From the NCBI GenBank assembly GCA_038501625.1, contig JAZAYU010000009.1, forward strand, positions 11,212,396 through 11,276,395: a stretch of DNA of 64,000 nucleotides, given 5' to 3'. The stretch comes from Corbicula japonica. Its lineage: Eukaryota; Mollusca; Bivalvia; Venerida; Cyrenidae. Of this stretch, positions 1 through 10,450 are shown piece after piece. The number at the start of each line of letters is the position of its first letter. Within the stretch, counting starts at the first letter, position 1. The notes under the pieces are model-generated. The model was not told where the DNA came from, did not search any database, and saw nothing but the letters and a program-made list of their open reading frames with translations. The position numbers and the translations under genes were made by a program.

Positions 1-46
1 GGGCTGTCCTCAAACAAACAAGCTACCAACGGGCGTTTTGAGAAGT

Positions 47-280
47 TTAACCCTTTACTCCATAGAGGTGTCTGTCATGGGGATGAACAGTGGAGATCCA
101 GATCAGCCGGCATATCCATGCCATCTGATCAGGATATACACTGTTAGCTTTTAGATTCATTTGGTTGTTTCTGACCAATTAGCGAATAGTTTGGACCCAG
201 ATCAGATGGCTTAGATATGCTGGCTGATCTGGATTTATACTTTTCGCCTATGTGATAAAAGTTAAGGAGTAAAGTGTTAA
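47..280. mobile_element. TTAA-flanked MITE, copy at left edge
   Basis: Reference description of the family. Copies run TTAA-CCCTTTCCTCCAT ... ATGGAGGAAAGGG-TTAA and are about 240 bp. Inside are two hairpins in series: the left one built on gtgtagatccagatcagc / gctgatcaggatctgcac-type arms, the right one on cagtgtagatcctgatcag / ctgatctggatctacactg-type arms, joined by ggtcagaaataacctaatg. TTAA duplication plus a terminus starting CCCTTT is the piggyBac pattern, so these look like non-autonomous piggyBac-type MITEs. No transposase is present. This copy is full length with both TTAA ends. Confidence 0.85.
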
Positions 281-486
281 CATGCCCTTTGATGAAGAGG
301 GAAGGTATTGTAAAGCACAAAAGACTCAGTTCAAATGTACCATGACATGAAGGAATACCAGGTTATTTGATTGAAGTAACCACTTGTTTGCTGGAAATGT
401 CTTGGCTACTTTTCAAGAAGTTTAATTACATGTCTATGGCTGATTGTATTACAATTAAGATTTGGGATGTGGTATTTTAAATGGAC

Positions 487-680
487 TAACTCTTTACTTT
501 ATGGGGTAAGGCTGATATCAAACAGTAGAGATCCAGATCTGCAAGCATGCCCACACTGCTCATTTTTTATATACATTAGGAAAATTCTAACCAAGAAGTG
601 AACTGTGCAGATCTTATCAGATACCATGGATGTGCTGGCTGATCTGGAAGTAAACTGTTCTGGCACAAAATAAAACCCAT
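487..680. mobile_element. TTAA-type MITE, degenerate
   Basis: Both hairpin halves are recognisable (gagatccagatct; ggctgatctggaagtaaactg), but the termini have drifted and the right TTAA is lost. Confidence 0.6.
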
Positions 681-1185
681 ATAATTATATTATGTTAAGT
701 GAGAAAGGTATCAAGTTGTTGATATAACTGGCAGAGTTATATTTAATAATTTGTTAGATAAGACTGGTCAGACAAGGATTAAAGGTTCAAACCAGTGTTG
801 TATTTTCATAGGGTTGTATAATCCACAACCATGCTAGACTAAACAATGTTGTAATGTGCTAGTTCTGTTACCCTGATACCCACACCTCTCTGCACAAATA
901 TCGTAGAGACCTTTAAATTTCTCACTAAATTAACTGACAGCATTCATATTTATTGATTTTGAAGTTATCAGGATTAAATGTTGATCATTGTGATATACAT
1001 TTATCTTTACATTATGAACCAAGTTTGGACTCTTTATGATAAAGGGAGATCATACTAACCAGCAGAATTGAGAATGCCTCTTGAGTTGTCTTTCTTTATT
1101 TCTTAACTAAGGGGGATAAACTGTGTATAACTTACTAGCAGAGATTGGATTGTCTTTCTTACTTCATTATTGCTTGTATTTCCAG

Positions 1186-1281
1186 GTTAACCTGTTGTTG
1201 TTACATCAAGCAAGTCCCATAACTTTGAACAAGGACATGAAATCACCTCTGGACCTTGCCTGTGAATTTGGTAGATACAGG
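1186..1281 (+). CDS. CASKIN: Caskin-like gene, internal exon encoding ankyrin repeat segment
   Basis: This is an internal exon of a Caskin-type scaffold protein. It begins after a polypyrimidine tract ending tttccag and ends at AGG|gtaagc, a near-consensus donor. It is 96 bases, 32 codons, phase 0 at both ends. The translation starts VNLLLLHQA, the end of one ankyrin repeat, and continues KDMKSPLDLACEFGRYR, the first helix of the next (pattern TPLxLAxxxGR). Vertebrate Caskins, as I recall them, have TPLDLACQYGR at the matching place. Caskins bind the CaM-kinase domain of CASK at synapses in vertebrates; in this animal that role is inference. The exon reads directly into 1763-1890. Earlier ankyrin exons must lie upstream of base 1, since no start codon context or signal is seen here. 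Another ankyrin family such as ANKS1 is possible from this exon alone, but not from the joined set. Confidence 0.88.
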
Positions 1282-1762
1282 GTAAGCATAAATTAAGGCA
1301 TGAGATGATTTGAGAAATTTGTGAGTATATGATTTCGATGAGATGGGGGAAAAGTTAATTTCATTGTCATTTGTAGAACAAATGAATTAACCCTTAAAAC
1401 ACTTAGCATTTGTCACTTTAGACAAGCATAGACCCAGATTGTCCAACATGTTAATGTCCTCACTTTTCATTGGTTTATTAATAAATTTAGTTAAACCAAA
1501 TCTATAAACAATAATTTGATTGTCCTTTAATGATAGAAAGGTGAGATTTGATATCAATTATAAAACAAGTTCTTTCAACATATATAAATCACTGTTGATG
1601 ATTACTTCCTGGGTGAAAATCAGTACTTGTATGAACTGCGGAAACTGCAGAAGAATCTAGTCCCTGGTAAGATTTGAACCAGAAATTTCCAGATCTTAGT
1701 CAGACGCTCTACCCATATACCACTGTTTCTCATTTGTCACAGTTTGATTTGCCATTTTACAG

Positions 1763-1890
1763 GTAGTTGATTTGCTTCTGCGAAGTAATCTGTGTTCTGC
1801 CCTCCTTGTTGACACTTCTAGCGATGTGTTGGATGGAAGAACTACTTGTCTTCATCTGGCTGCCAAAAATGGTCACAGTGACATTATCAG
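1763..1890 (+). CDS. CASKIN: Caskin-like gene, ankyrin exon with LHLAAKNGH motif
   Basis: This exon has the acceptor gccattttacag| and the donor ATCAG|gtaggt. It holds 42 codons plus two bases (AG) of a split Arg codon. The protein begins VVDLLLRSNLCSALL, followed by a loop and then TTCLHLAAKNGHSDIIR. The long loop between SNLCSALL and the LHLAAKNGH helix matches the extended loop of vertebrate Caskin (SNMCAALL ... SPLHLAAKNGH, from memory) and is unusual for canonical 33-residue ankyrin repeats, so it is a good family marker. The split codon is completed by the first base of exon 12312 to give DIIR|LLLQAG. The intron that follows is about 10.4 kb. A partial tandem copy of this exon begins 31 bases downstream of its donor. 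Confidence 0.92.
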
Positions 1891-1920
1891 GTAGGTTTTT
1901 GACTGCTGGTAAATAAACTT

Positions 1921-2018
1921 CTGTTCTGCCCTCCTTGTCGACAGTTCTAGTGATGTGTTGGATGGAAGAACTACCTGCCTTCATCTGGCTGCCAAAAATG
2001 GCCACAGCAACTTATCAG
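1921..2018 (+). pseudogene. Decayed partial tandem duplicate of ankyrin exon 1763-1890
   Basis: From the shared tgttctgccctcc onward this copies bases 1793-1890 of the upstream exon and the first ~20 bases of its intron. It lacks the exon start (VVDLLLR) and any acceptor AG; the donor GT is kept (ATCAG|gttggt). A one-base deletion near the end (acatt to actt) shifts the frame in the last codons. By eye I count eight substitutions; six are silent third-position changes and two change residues (T to S, D to N). A third remnant of the unit, about 16 bases, starts near 2055, giving offsets of 129 and 135 bases. It cannot be spliced in as it stands. Confidence 0.88.
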
Positions 2019-2399
2019 GTTGGTGTTTGACTGCTGGTAGTCAGATATTAAACCTCTGTTCTGCCCTCCATTTATGAACTGTGGGCAATTCAAGTAATTC
2101 AGAGTTTTTATACGGAGGGCATATATTGGATGAAGGTGTGATACATTGTAAATGTGTGTAAAATCATGCATAAGCGACAGCTTATGGGGCCCAAGTGAAA
2201 ACTTTTTTTTAGAATTGATCACTTTTCTTGACTGATTTTACACCTTTGGAAATTTCTGTTTAGCATTCCCTCTGTGAAATTAGTTTTTGGTCTTATTCCT
2301 TGTTGCAGATACAAAATTCAAATCCTCAGTAGGATCATGTATTCCACTCTTTTTGTCATATTCTTCTTCTAAAATTCGGATAAAGGACAACAGTTACTG

Positions 2400-2791
2400 T
2401 TAACCCTTAACTCCTTATATGCACATTTTATTACGTGTGCAACCAGTGTTAATCCAGATCTGCTGGCACATCCATGTTATCAGGCTCCAAGGTTATAAAG
2501 CTGAGATTGGAAACCAGTCTCAAATCTCAAGCATCTGATTGGCTGAAATGGCGACTGGTCGCCATTTCAGCCAATCAGATGCTTGAGATTTGAGACTGGT
2601 TTCCATGCTCAGTTTTATAACCTTGGGCACTGATTAGGATTTGCATTGTTTGCTTTTTGGTCAGAAACAACTTAATGAATCAAAAAGTGATTAGTTCAGA
2701 TCCCGATCAGGCAACATGGATGTTCTAGCTAATCTGGATCTACATTGTTTTGCCACGCCATAAAGGAGTAGATATGGAGGAAAGGGTTCAA
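2400..2791. mobile_element. TTAA-type MITE split by a nested fold-back MITE
   Basis: The left end ttaacccttaactcc and right end ggaggaaagggttcaa are present. Between catccatgttatc and ctgattaggatttgc, which are adjacent in the family consensus, a fold-back element (2485-2629) is inserted. Confidence 0.88.
2485..2629. mobile_element. Fold-back MITE, near-perfect hairpin (family reference copy)
   Basis: Family description. Copies are about 145 bp and almost wholly palindromic: termini like gcccaagatcataaaact / agttttatgatcttgggc, then gaaaccagtctcaaatctca, then catctgattggctgaaatgg, and the inverse of these after a very short centre. RNA from either strand would fold into a stem of roughly 70 bp. 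No coding capacity. This copy lies inside a TTAA-type MITE, so it is the younger of the two here. Confidence 0.9.
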
Positions 2792-3258
2792 TTTAATGTC
2801 TTAAAAACATAAAGAACTTTACAGTAAATAAGTTTGAAATTATCGTAAATAAGTTTCATTGTAAACTTTGCCCTATCATTTACTCTGTATTGGTAAAAGA
2901 GGAGTGTTGTATTTAACAAACGGCTTCCTGCTCATTCATTCACGGTAATATAGTGTTTAAAATCACACTTTCAGTAATATATGATGAAATTGTAGCGGCT
3001 TTATGGTTTTGTACTACACATAAATTGTATAAATAGAGATATTCTAGGGATCTCAAAGTCTAGATCTTCTCTGTAAGATAGCATTTTGATCCACAAATTG
3101 GTTATTTTTTATATAGAAGATGTTTACTTAGAAGAATTAATAGATGAAGCCAGGTCAGACTGAAGATCAAGTTGTTTCCTATATAAGATACTCCCTGTAT
3201 TTTGAATTTTTTGTATTAACAATTTATACTTCTTTTGCTAGTGTTGACTGGGAAGTAA

Positions 3259-3400
3259 GCCCAAGTTCATAAAGCTGAGATTGGAGACCAGTCTCTAATC
3301 CCATGCATCTGATTGGCTGAAATGGTGACCAGTCGCCATTTTAGCCAATCAGGTACTTGAGATTTGAGACTGGTCTCCAGTTTTAGTTTTGTGATCTTTT
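3259..3400. mobile_element. Fold-back MITE
   Basis: Both arms are present (gagaccagtctctaatcc; gatttgagactggtctcc) around a gattggctgaaatgg core; a few mismatches per arm. Confidence 0.88.
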
Positions 3401-3989
3401 TTGTCACTATTGTGAACATAGTCTGATCAGGGTCTACACTTTTAGTTTGACCTTTGCTTGTTTCATACCATAATTTGGGGTCATTATATTGCATTACTTC
3501 TGTCATGCAATGGTACCATATTCTTTTGTGGTAGCTGTAGAAAAGTGCCTAGCAATCAAGACTGGTGCAGCTTGGCTAATTGTTTTAAAAACATATTTTT
3601 GCAAATTGAGTTCGTGGTTGTTTTTCTGGAATTATGTTTTCTAGAGATATGAAGTTGTTTTGCAAGATAGCAGGGTGTAGCCTCCAATTTTATAATTTCA
3701 CTACTCAACCTTTGCCGAGTGTTTGGTGTGTTATCAAACTTGGAAACTTTTAACTTCCTCTGCTACATCAGATAGTAGATATATAATATTATCTTAAAAT
3801 TTTCACCCTTTTATTTCATTGGAGTTGGGTCCCATTTCATGCTAGTTCTAAGAGGTGTATAGCAGTATACTGAACTGGGAACCAGATCTGGGTCAGGCTG
3901 TGCATATGTGCAGGGCTGATCTCAACCAGATCAGTTTCAAATATAATCATTTGTAGTCGGTATGTCAGTTGTTTTCATACTAAACATTC

Positions 3990-4250
3990 TGAACATATAT
4001 GCATGTTTTGACAGGTGTGCAACCAGTGTAAATCCAGATCATCTGGCACATTTCGTCACCTTAGTGCAATTACGGTATAAGTACCATTGAAATATGAAGG
4101 AGATATACCATTATTGCACTAAGGTGACAATTTGTACTGTCTAAGGTGGATTTGCACTGGTCAAATCTTGTTCAGAAAAAAAACAGAATGAATCTAAAAG
4201 CTTACATTGTTGATCCTGATTGGATCTACTCTGTTAGTTCAGGCAATATA
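3990..4250. mobile_element. TTAA-type MITE interrupted by a small inverted-repeat element
   Basis: Recognisable segments gcaaccagtgtaaatccag, ggatttgcactggtc and gatcctgattggatctac show both halves; ends are eroded. A 74-bp inverted-repeat insert lies at 4055-4128. Confidence 0.65.
4055..4128. repeat. Small inverted-repeat element
   Basis: It has 16-bp perfect inverted ends (gtcaccttagtgcaat / attgcactaaggtgac) with ggtataagtacc inside. A related sequence with ggtataagtaccatt and ttagcactaaggtgatg lies at 4921-4988, so this is a small dispersed family. Confidence 0.75.
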
Positions 4251-4368
4251 CCTTCCTCAGTCTGACCAACCAGTCCGTAAACTTGCATATTGCCCTCAAT
4301 GCCATGTTTTATTTGTTAAATGATGATGCTGAGATATTAAAACATGTATGATGAAGACTTCGTAATAA

Positions 4369-4388
4369 ATATATATATATATATATCT
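4369..4388. repeat. (TA)n microsatellite
   Basis: An uninterrupted run of TA dinucleotides of about 20 bases. Confidence 0.9.
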
Positions 4389-4920
4389 TACATATAGAAA
4401 ATAGAAAGACAAAGGGTTACCTGAAAAGACCTCAGAAAAGATTTATGCCCGCGGCAGGTTATGAGTTATCAAAGTTGGAAGCTACTACCATCGTACGCTA
4501 CACCCAGTTCAGAGACTTGCTTCTAATTTATCAGGATTAAAAGATAGACAGGTAGCTTCTGCATTACGATAGATTATGTGCTTTTAATGATTCTGTGTAA
4601 TCTGAAAGATAGCTTGTTGGAAATATAGTAAAATGATCTTTCCAAGGCTTCAAAATGATCTTTGGGAGCAAATGTTTGTAAACAGATGAATTAAGGTTGT
4701 ATCTCCACCTTCTCCGATGTTTGGGATGTTTCTACAACATGGTTGGACCAGGTGTTAGGATATTTCAAATTCATCCACAAATTAGACTTAACATTCTGAT
4801 TTTTATGTTAACAAAGTTTAACATTCATGTAGATTTTGATGATACCGGTAGGTATGAAGTGGAACCAAATTTTAAGGCAATAAATGAAGAAGGCTACCAG
4901 TTGTGAAAACAAATCATCAA

Positions 4921-4988
4921 GTGTCAAAATGGTATAAGTACCATTACAATAAGAAACAAGTATTATCATTTTAGCACTAAGGTGATGC
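4921..4988. repeat. Second copy of the small inverted-repeat element
   Basis: It shares ggtataagtaccattacaa and tagcactaaggtgat with 4055-4128; its left arm is diverged. Confidence 0.6.
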
Positions 4989-5430
4989 AGTGGGCAGAAT
5001 CACAAGCATCCACATCAAAACAGCATTGTGCTGTGTTTCTAGGTTTAATAACTCAGCTTGCTTTCATGCCAGTGGGACAGGACCTGTGTAGAAATAGCTT
5101 TGTCATCGCCAATTTCATATTACAAAACTATTCAGAAATGTTTGTTTATCGGCTGTAAGTCTCTTTCAAATCACACAAGAAATGTTTGTATTAGTTTTAG
5201 ATCACAGAATATTGCCAGCCACCCAACTTACTTATTTTCCCCTTTCTGTTATCACCATGGTGATGATGTAGTTTTTGCTTCATTTACCAAATATTATTGC
5301 AATATTTCTTGGCATCTGCTTGTCATTGCAGTCTCAGACAATGTTGTAAGGAATTAATTTTATTCTCTAAATATGACAGGTTTGTTTTCTGTTGAGCAGA
5401 TTGAATTTTCCCATTTGTGAAGCCTTTACT

Positions 5431-5575
5431 GGCCCTAAGGTATTAAAACTGAGAATGGAAACCAGTCTCAAATCACAAGCATCTGATTGGCTGAAATGGT
5501 GACTGGTGGTCATTCCAGCCAATCAGATGCTTGAGATTTGTGACTGGTTTCTAATCTCATTTTTACAATCTTCAG
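5431..5575. mobile_element. Fold-back MITE
   Basis: Arms start ggccctaaggtattaaaact and end with the diverged inverse tttttacaatcttcag; the central gattggctgaaatgg / ccagccaatcag pairing is intact. Confidence 0.86.
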
Positions 5576-7833
5576 ATGCATTTAAGGTGTCCCCCATACA
5601 GTGTATGTGTTAATAGCCTTTTAAAGCCGTCTGCAAGACACATCCAATGGTCTTGGAAGACATTAAGTCTGCTAGTGCTTTCCTCCTGAGGAAACTTGTG
5701 GATGAGTAATGCTATAGATTATATTATATCATCAATAAACCTATAAACACAAGTGTCATTTAGGAGTTATATTTTCCAGGATATGGGAGCATCCTTCCTG
5801 GTATCTGTTACATAGTAAACAATGGATTAGAGATTGGGATAATTATGACAGGGTATAATGTCTAGGTACAAGGCATCTTATTCTAGATTTGTACCAAATT
5901 TGTGCTGAATCATTCTAATATGTTTCAAAAAGATGTGTTCAGTGGCACAAATTTTGAGAACTTGTCTAAAGCAGACAAGAAAACTTGGAGCACCAATTGA
6001 GTAAAATTTGTTGTAGCAGTTCGCATGAACTTCACTGACATTTACATCTTTAAATCAGTCTATTGGTCTTACAGACTGGTTAGCAGTTAGCTTATTCTTA
6101 CAAACCTATAGAATATAATAAGATCAGACTTAAAATGAATCATTCATAAATTGTATAAATTAACATTTATTGAAAACCAAATAACAAACATTTAGGTCAC
6201 CAATTAAAATGAAAGAAATTTTCAAGTCATTTGCACTGCATTAGGTTGAAAAAAAAAGACTTTCTTCACCTTTGTTTACACAGGGGAAAACCATAAAAAG
6301 TAGGTCAGTAGGTCAAAATACAAACATGTTTGTCACACTCCCTTACACTGTCGGCTCATTACATTCACCTCTGTTATAAGCTGGGACTACTTTCAACTAT
6401 CTTTACTTAAACTAAAAAAAAAGTAGTTCACCATCTACATTTAAAATTGCTTGGGTTTCGTCGGTTTGAATGAAAGATAGTAAAGATTTCTGTCATCTGT
6501 TTTCCCACAAGCTTTCAAATTCATAATTATGACTGTATAGAATAAGGCTGCAAAGTTTGGTAAAAAAATTTTGACATTGAGCCTTTTGCAGCGATGTAAA
6601 GTGAGTGTAAGGAACGACAAATGTGCAAAAGGAGATTGTGTTTGTCAGTTTGGCCATATATTGACATTCTGCCTGTCTTGTAGGATACATATCCCGATTT
6701 TAGTCACTTGTGTAACTTCGCAGTTTTACAATAAATGGATATGATTGTAGGAAGCCATTACATTTTCATTAAAAATTCCAGATCTGAAAAAGCATCGTTG
6801 GCACATGAATTTCAATGCTTTGCCATATACCAGTGGGGAGAGAATGAATACATAATTGAGGAGAACATTCACATATATTTGACATGCGGCAACAGCAATA
6901 TCATAAGTAATTCCAAAGAAAACAACAGAAATTGCAAAAAAATTGTTATTGTATGTTGTCAGTGTCAGTAGAACAGAGTGGTTGAATGGAATGTTACCAG
7001 TTGTTATGTATAATCAGGATGGGGCTACTGTGCTACCTTGTTAGTTGGACACCTCATTGACTTTAAGCCAAAGTGTCATGTAAGTTCAGCAAGCCTGTGG
7101 CTTATGAGATAGTAGAAATAATGAAGTGGAAAGATAGGTGTGAGAGATAACAGCCTCGGAAATGCCTCTCCGCTGTTTATATGTGCCACTGTTTTTTTCT
7201 GCCTGGTAGAATCTCTTTATTAAGGTTAACAATCTGTGAAGACCAGCAAATATTTATGTTAAGGGTGTAAATATATACATTGGTATTGTTTGGAAATGAA
7301 ACAATGGACAGCACCTGTTGCTTTCCTGTTAAATGGCACTCTTGGAGTTTATATCAGCAGCTGTAGGTTCTTAGATCTTCTAGTAGTGGAGTTAATTGGA
7401 ACTTGAGTAATTGTGCAATATGTGACTGCAGTGATATTGGATCCAAATCACATTAAGGATATGAGTAATCCTGGGAAGTCTAAATATTGAGTTGCAGAAT
7501 TGCAAACTGTATTGTGAAATGACAAATATTGGATTTTTTTTCGTGCAAGCTAATTGCTTTGGTAGATGAACTTTGAAGTGGTTGGATTAAAAATCGAAAG
7601 TGATACTGCTGATTTTTAGAATTGTCTTCTTGTTTTTTTAAATGGTCGATTGATTCAAATGCATTATTTATAGTTTTAGTGCAGAGAAATATTTGTGTGT
7701 AAAGAGCGAGTTGAATTTAAATTGAATGCTAGATGATGTTACTCACTTGTGTGACAGTGAAAATTGCAGTGAATAACTGCATTAATTATTAAATAGTTAG
7801 TCACATCAGATATAAAAAAATAAAGTTATATCC
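5576..7833. other. Intron stretch without recognised features
   Basis: AT-rich single-copy-looking sequence. Short open frames on both strands (for example 6493-6690 minus and 6735-6971 plus) show no domain and no splice-site support. I see no known repeat here. The last few hundred bases would be the promoter region if the candidate first exon at 7834 is real, but no convincing core element was identified. Confidence 0.5.
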
Positions 7834-7997
7834 ATGTATTGTGGTCGTTGTAACATGGATTATAAAGGGGCAAGTGCAAGTTCAAGCCCCCAAACAAGCC
7901 GTAGCAAGCGGCTCAGTCTTCCTAGAATGCCAAGCTTGCCAAACCTAACGCTAGCTGGAATAAAGGATAGATTGTCACCAAGGAACAAGAAAAAAAG
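7834..7997 (+). CDS. Candidate alternative first exon of the Caskin-like gene
   Basis: An open frame starts at ATG 7834, with an in-frame TAA at 7813, and reaches a possible donor AAAAAG|gtacac at 7997. It encodes 54 residues plus a split codon AG|. The product is basic and Ser/Pro-rich, with KRLSLPRMPSLPNL and DRLSPRNKKKR; two Cys (CGRC) lie at the start. The codon content is unlike the surrounding AT-rich intron. The donor phase equals that of the canonical exon 1763-1890, so splicing to 12312 would give [12 protein letters not shown] in frame, replacing the early ankyrin repeats with a short basic N-terminus. No domain is recognised. The open frame continues past 7997 only into a fold-back MITE, which supports the donor. 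The alternative is a chance open frame; transcript data would settle it. Confidence 0.5.
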
Positions 7998-8029
7998 GTA
8001 CACGCCTGTTGTACATATTTTGACCTGTT

Positions 8030-8154
8030 CCCAAGATCGTAAAACTAAAACTGGAGACCTGTCTCAAATCTCAATCATTAGACCATTCGCCATTTTAGCC
8101 ATTCAGATGCTTGAGATTTAAGACTGGTCTCCAATCTTAGATTTATGATCTTGT
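8030..8154. mobile_element. Fold-back MITE 33 bp after the candidate exon at 7834
   Basis: Starts cccaagatcgtaaaact and ends with atttatgatcttgtg; one arm has a deletion, so the stem is shorter (about 50 bp). It creates the apparent extension of the open frame beyond 7997. Confidence 0.85.
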
Positions 8155-8288
8155 GACCTGATCCATTCACCTCTTAAACTCTTAATTGTAACACTATACA
8201 TACGATTTTATATTGCAATGATTCTGAAAAGTTTTTGCAGCAAATGTATTAAAATTTTGTATATATTTGATGCATTTATTGATATTTA

Positions 8289-8534
8289 TTAACACTTTTT
8301 TCCATTAATATGCGTTTTATTGTCTGTGCTACCAGTGTAGATCCAGATCAGTTGGCACATCTGAGCCATCTGATCTGGATCTACACTGATTGATTTTTGG
8401 TCAGAAATCGATGAATAAATCTAAAATCAAACAGTGTAGATCCTAATCAGATGACAAAGATGTGTTGGCTGATCTGGATGAACCCTGTTTGCCCATGCAA
8501 TATGAACCGCATCCTATGGACTCTCAAAGGTTAA
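8289..8534. mobile_element. TTAA-type MITE
   Basis: TTAA at both ends (8289, 8531); both hairpins recognisable, right terminus eroded to ctctcaaagg. Confidence 0.8.
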
Positions 8535-9033
8535 TTATTAAATTATCACTAGATACTAATGTGCAGTCACTCTTTGCTGTTTAGTCAGTAAATTATCATA
8601 AAGCCCAACTAAGAATTCCAAAAGAGATGATTCTTTTTCTTAAGTTTAAATTGTTAATAGTCAAAGAGGCCTCTACTTCAGCTAATGGCATTGTACTTCC
8701 ATATTAAAAGTTTTAGGTAGAATTGGATTGAATATTTTTGTAAAAAGTAAAAGAAAGCCTTGCCTTGAATTTTGTGAACAAGCTTGGGGAAAGTGCTTCC
8801 ACATGTTCATGATGCTGTATAATATTCATGTGGTATAATTGGGATTTGAAGTACTCACCTGGCACAATTGAAGGTTGGCATTGCCGGAGTTAGTACTAAA
8901 ACATCAAAGAAACAAGGAGGTAGTTGAAGATTGCAGCTAAAGTTTAGGATGTAGAGCTTTGATCATGTCAAGTGATAATATCAAAAACAATACCCGATTA
9001 CCTTCTACACAGCGATCTTTAACTTACCATGTT

Positions 9034-9249
9034 TTAACTCTTTCTTCCATGGGATGTGGATGTTATCCATGGGCAAATTATGCTTATTATGCTCTCTGAT
9101 CTGGATGGTTCTTTGTTTGCCTTTTGAATCATTAGGTTATTTCTGACCAAGATCAACCAGAATAGATCATAATCAGATGGCTCTGATGTGCCGGATGATT
9201 TGGGTCTACATTGTTTGATAAAATCTATGTATATGGAGTAAAGGGTTAA
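9034..9249. mobile_element. TTAA-type MITE
   Basis: TTAA at both ends with ctctttcttccatgg left and atggagtaaaggg right; shortened first hairpin. Confidence 0.8.
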
Positions 9250-9348
9250 CATGCCCTTTACAAGCCATACAATTGTAATGGACTTGCCATTCTATCAGTT
9301 TGAGCTACTCCATTCATTCTTCATTTGTGCTGTTTCACTTAACTTATT

Positions 9349-9405
9349 TAGTGTAGACCTTAGCCAGAGTCCAGGCTGATCTGGGTTTACACTTTGTGCA
9401 AAATC
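9349..9405. repeat. Fragment of a TTAA-type MITE
   Basis: Only the hairpin core remains (gtgtagacct; aggctgatctgggtttacac). Confidence 0.5.
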
Positions 9406-10450
9406 TGACAAATTCTGTGCTTGATCTAGGGTTAAAAAGAACATTAGGCTTATTGTTACTTTGGTTGGATTTGTAAGAAAAACTTTTTATGAAAGCTGAT
9501 GATGGAGATTTTATGAAATTATAATGGAAATACAAAGGACTATTGATTAAATGGTACTAAATCTGAAAAGACATGCACAATTTTACTGAAGTGTGAAAAG
9601 AAATGTGAAGTTTGGGTCACTGGATGGACAAACAAAGCTATGTATTGCAGCCTTAGCTTGTAACCATGCCCTGGTTGACTGGTGATGTGAATAATAAAAA
9701 AATAAAACAGGAATTTAAGTGCCACCCTGTGCTTCTGACAGGATATCAATTCACCCCTGACATCAATTTTCAAAATTTTGTCTTCAGGATGTTTGCTGTC
9801 ATTAGGCAATGGAAGACCTTATTACCAAGAAATCCAAGGCATTGTGCATTTCTTTATAATGTTTGGGGTACCCCACAAAATACTCTCAAAATTGTTGTCA
9901 TGTTTTTTGGTGAAACAGAATCCAATTTGCTTTTGTTAATGATAAAAACAGAATGCTTTGCTCAAATTTTCTAAGAAATGCATGTTTTTATCATTATTTG
10001 TCATGGCTGATGAACCTTTGTGCAGGATTTAATTGGCATAATGGTTTAATGTTTACAACAGGATAAACTATGTTTCTGCACCTGTGTTTTTGATATGAAT
10101 TAGAAGATAAAAAAAATATCTTGACGATTAAAACAGTTTTAATGCAGGTTAATAGATATAAAAAATCATTTATTGTATGATGATGGATTCCAGAAGCCTA
10201 TTTGCCACTGTTTTTGTTGTTAATGATCATGGTCTTTTTGCTCTGATTCATGCCTAGTGTTTAAAGATGAGAAGGCATGATAAAATCTTAAAACAGATAT
10301 ATGACAGTTTTGACAACTTTTAATCAAAGTTTAAATGCATTGACATTAACAATTATCCCATTTTACTTTGATCAGCATTTTTTGGACCACCAGTATAGTG
10401 ACCTGTATCAATCTGGGCCCAAGGTCATGAACATGAGACTCAATATGATT
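9406..10450. other. Intron stretch without recognised features
   Basis: No repeat or exon signature found. The 102-codon open frame at 9666-9974 has no recognisable domain, and an overlapping open frame lies on the other strand, so I do not call it a gene. Confidence 0.45.

Noticed and set aside
1757..2005. Minus-strand 82-codon protein with internal repeat
   Set aside because: It is the antisense of the duplicated ankyrin exon; the apparent protein repeat is the exon duplication.
7811..7819. TATA box for the candidate first exon at 7834
   Set aside because: tataaaaaa lies only about 15 bases before the ATG, too close to allow a start site and leader; probably AT-rich background.
9666..9974. 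102-codon gene
   Set aside because: No domain, AT-biased composition, overlapping open frame on the other strand, no splice or promoter support.
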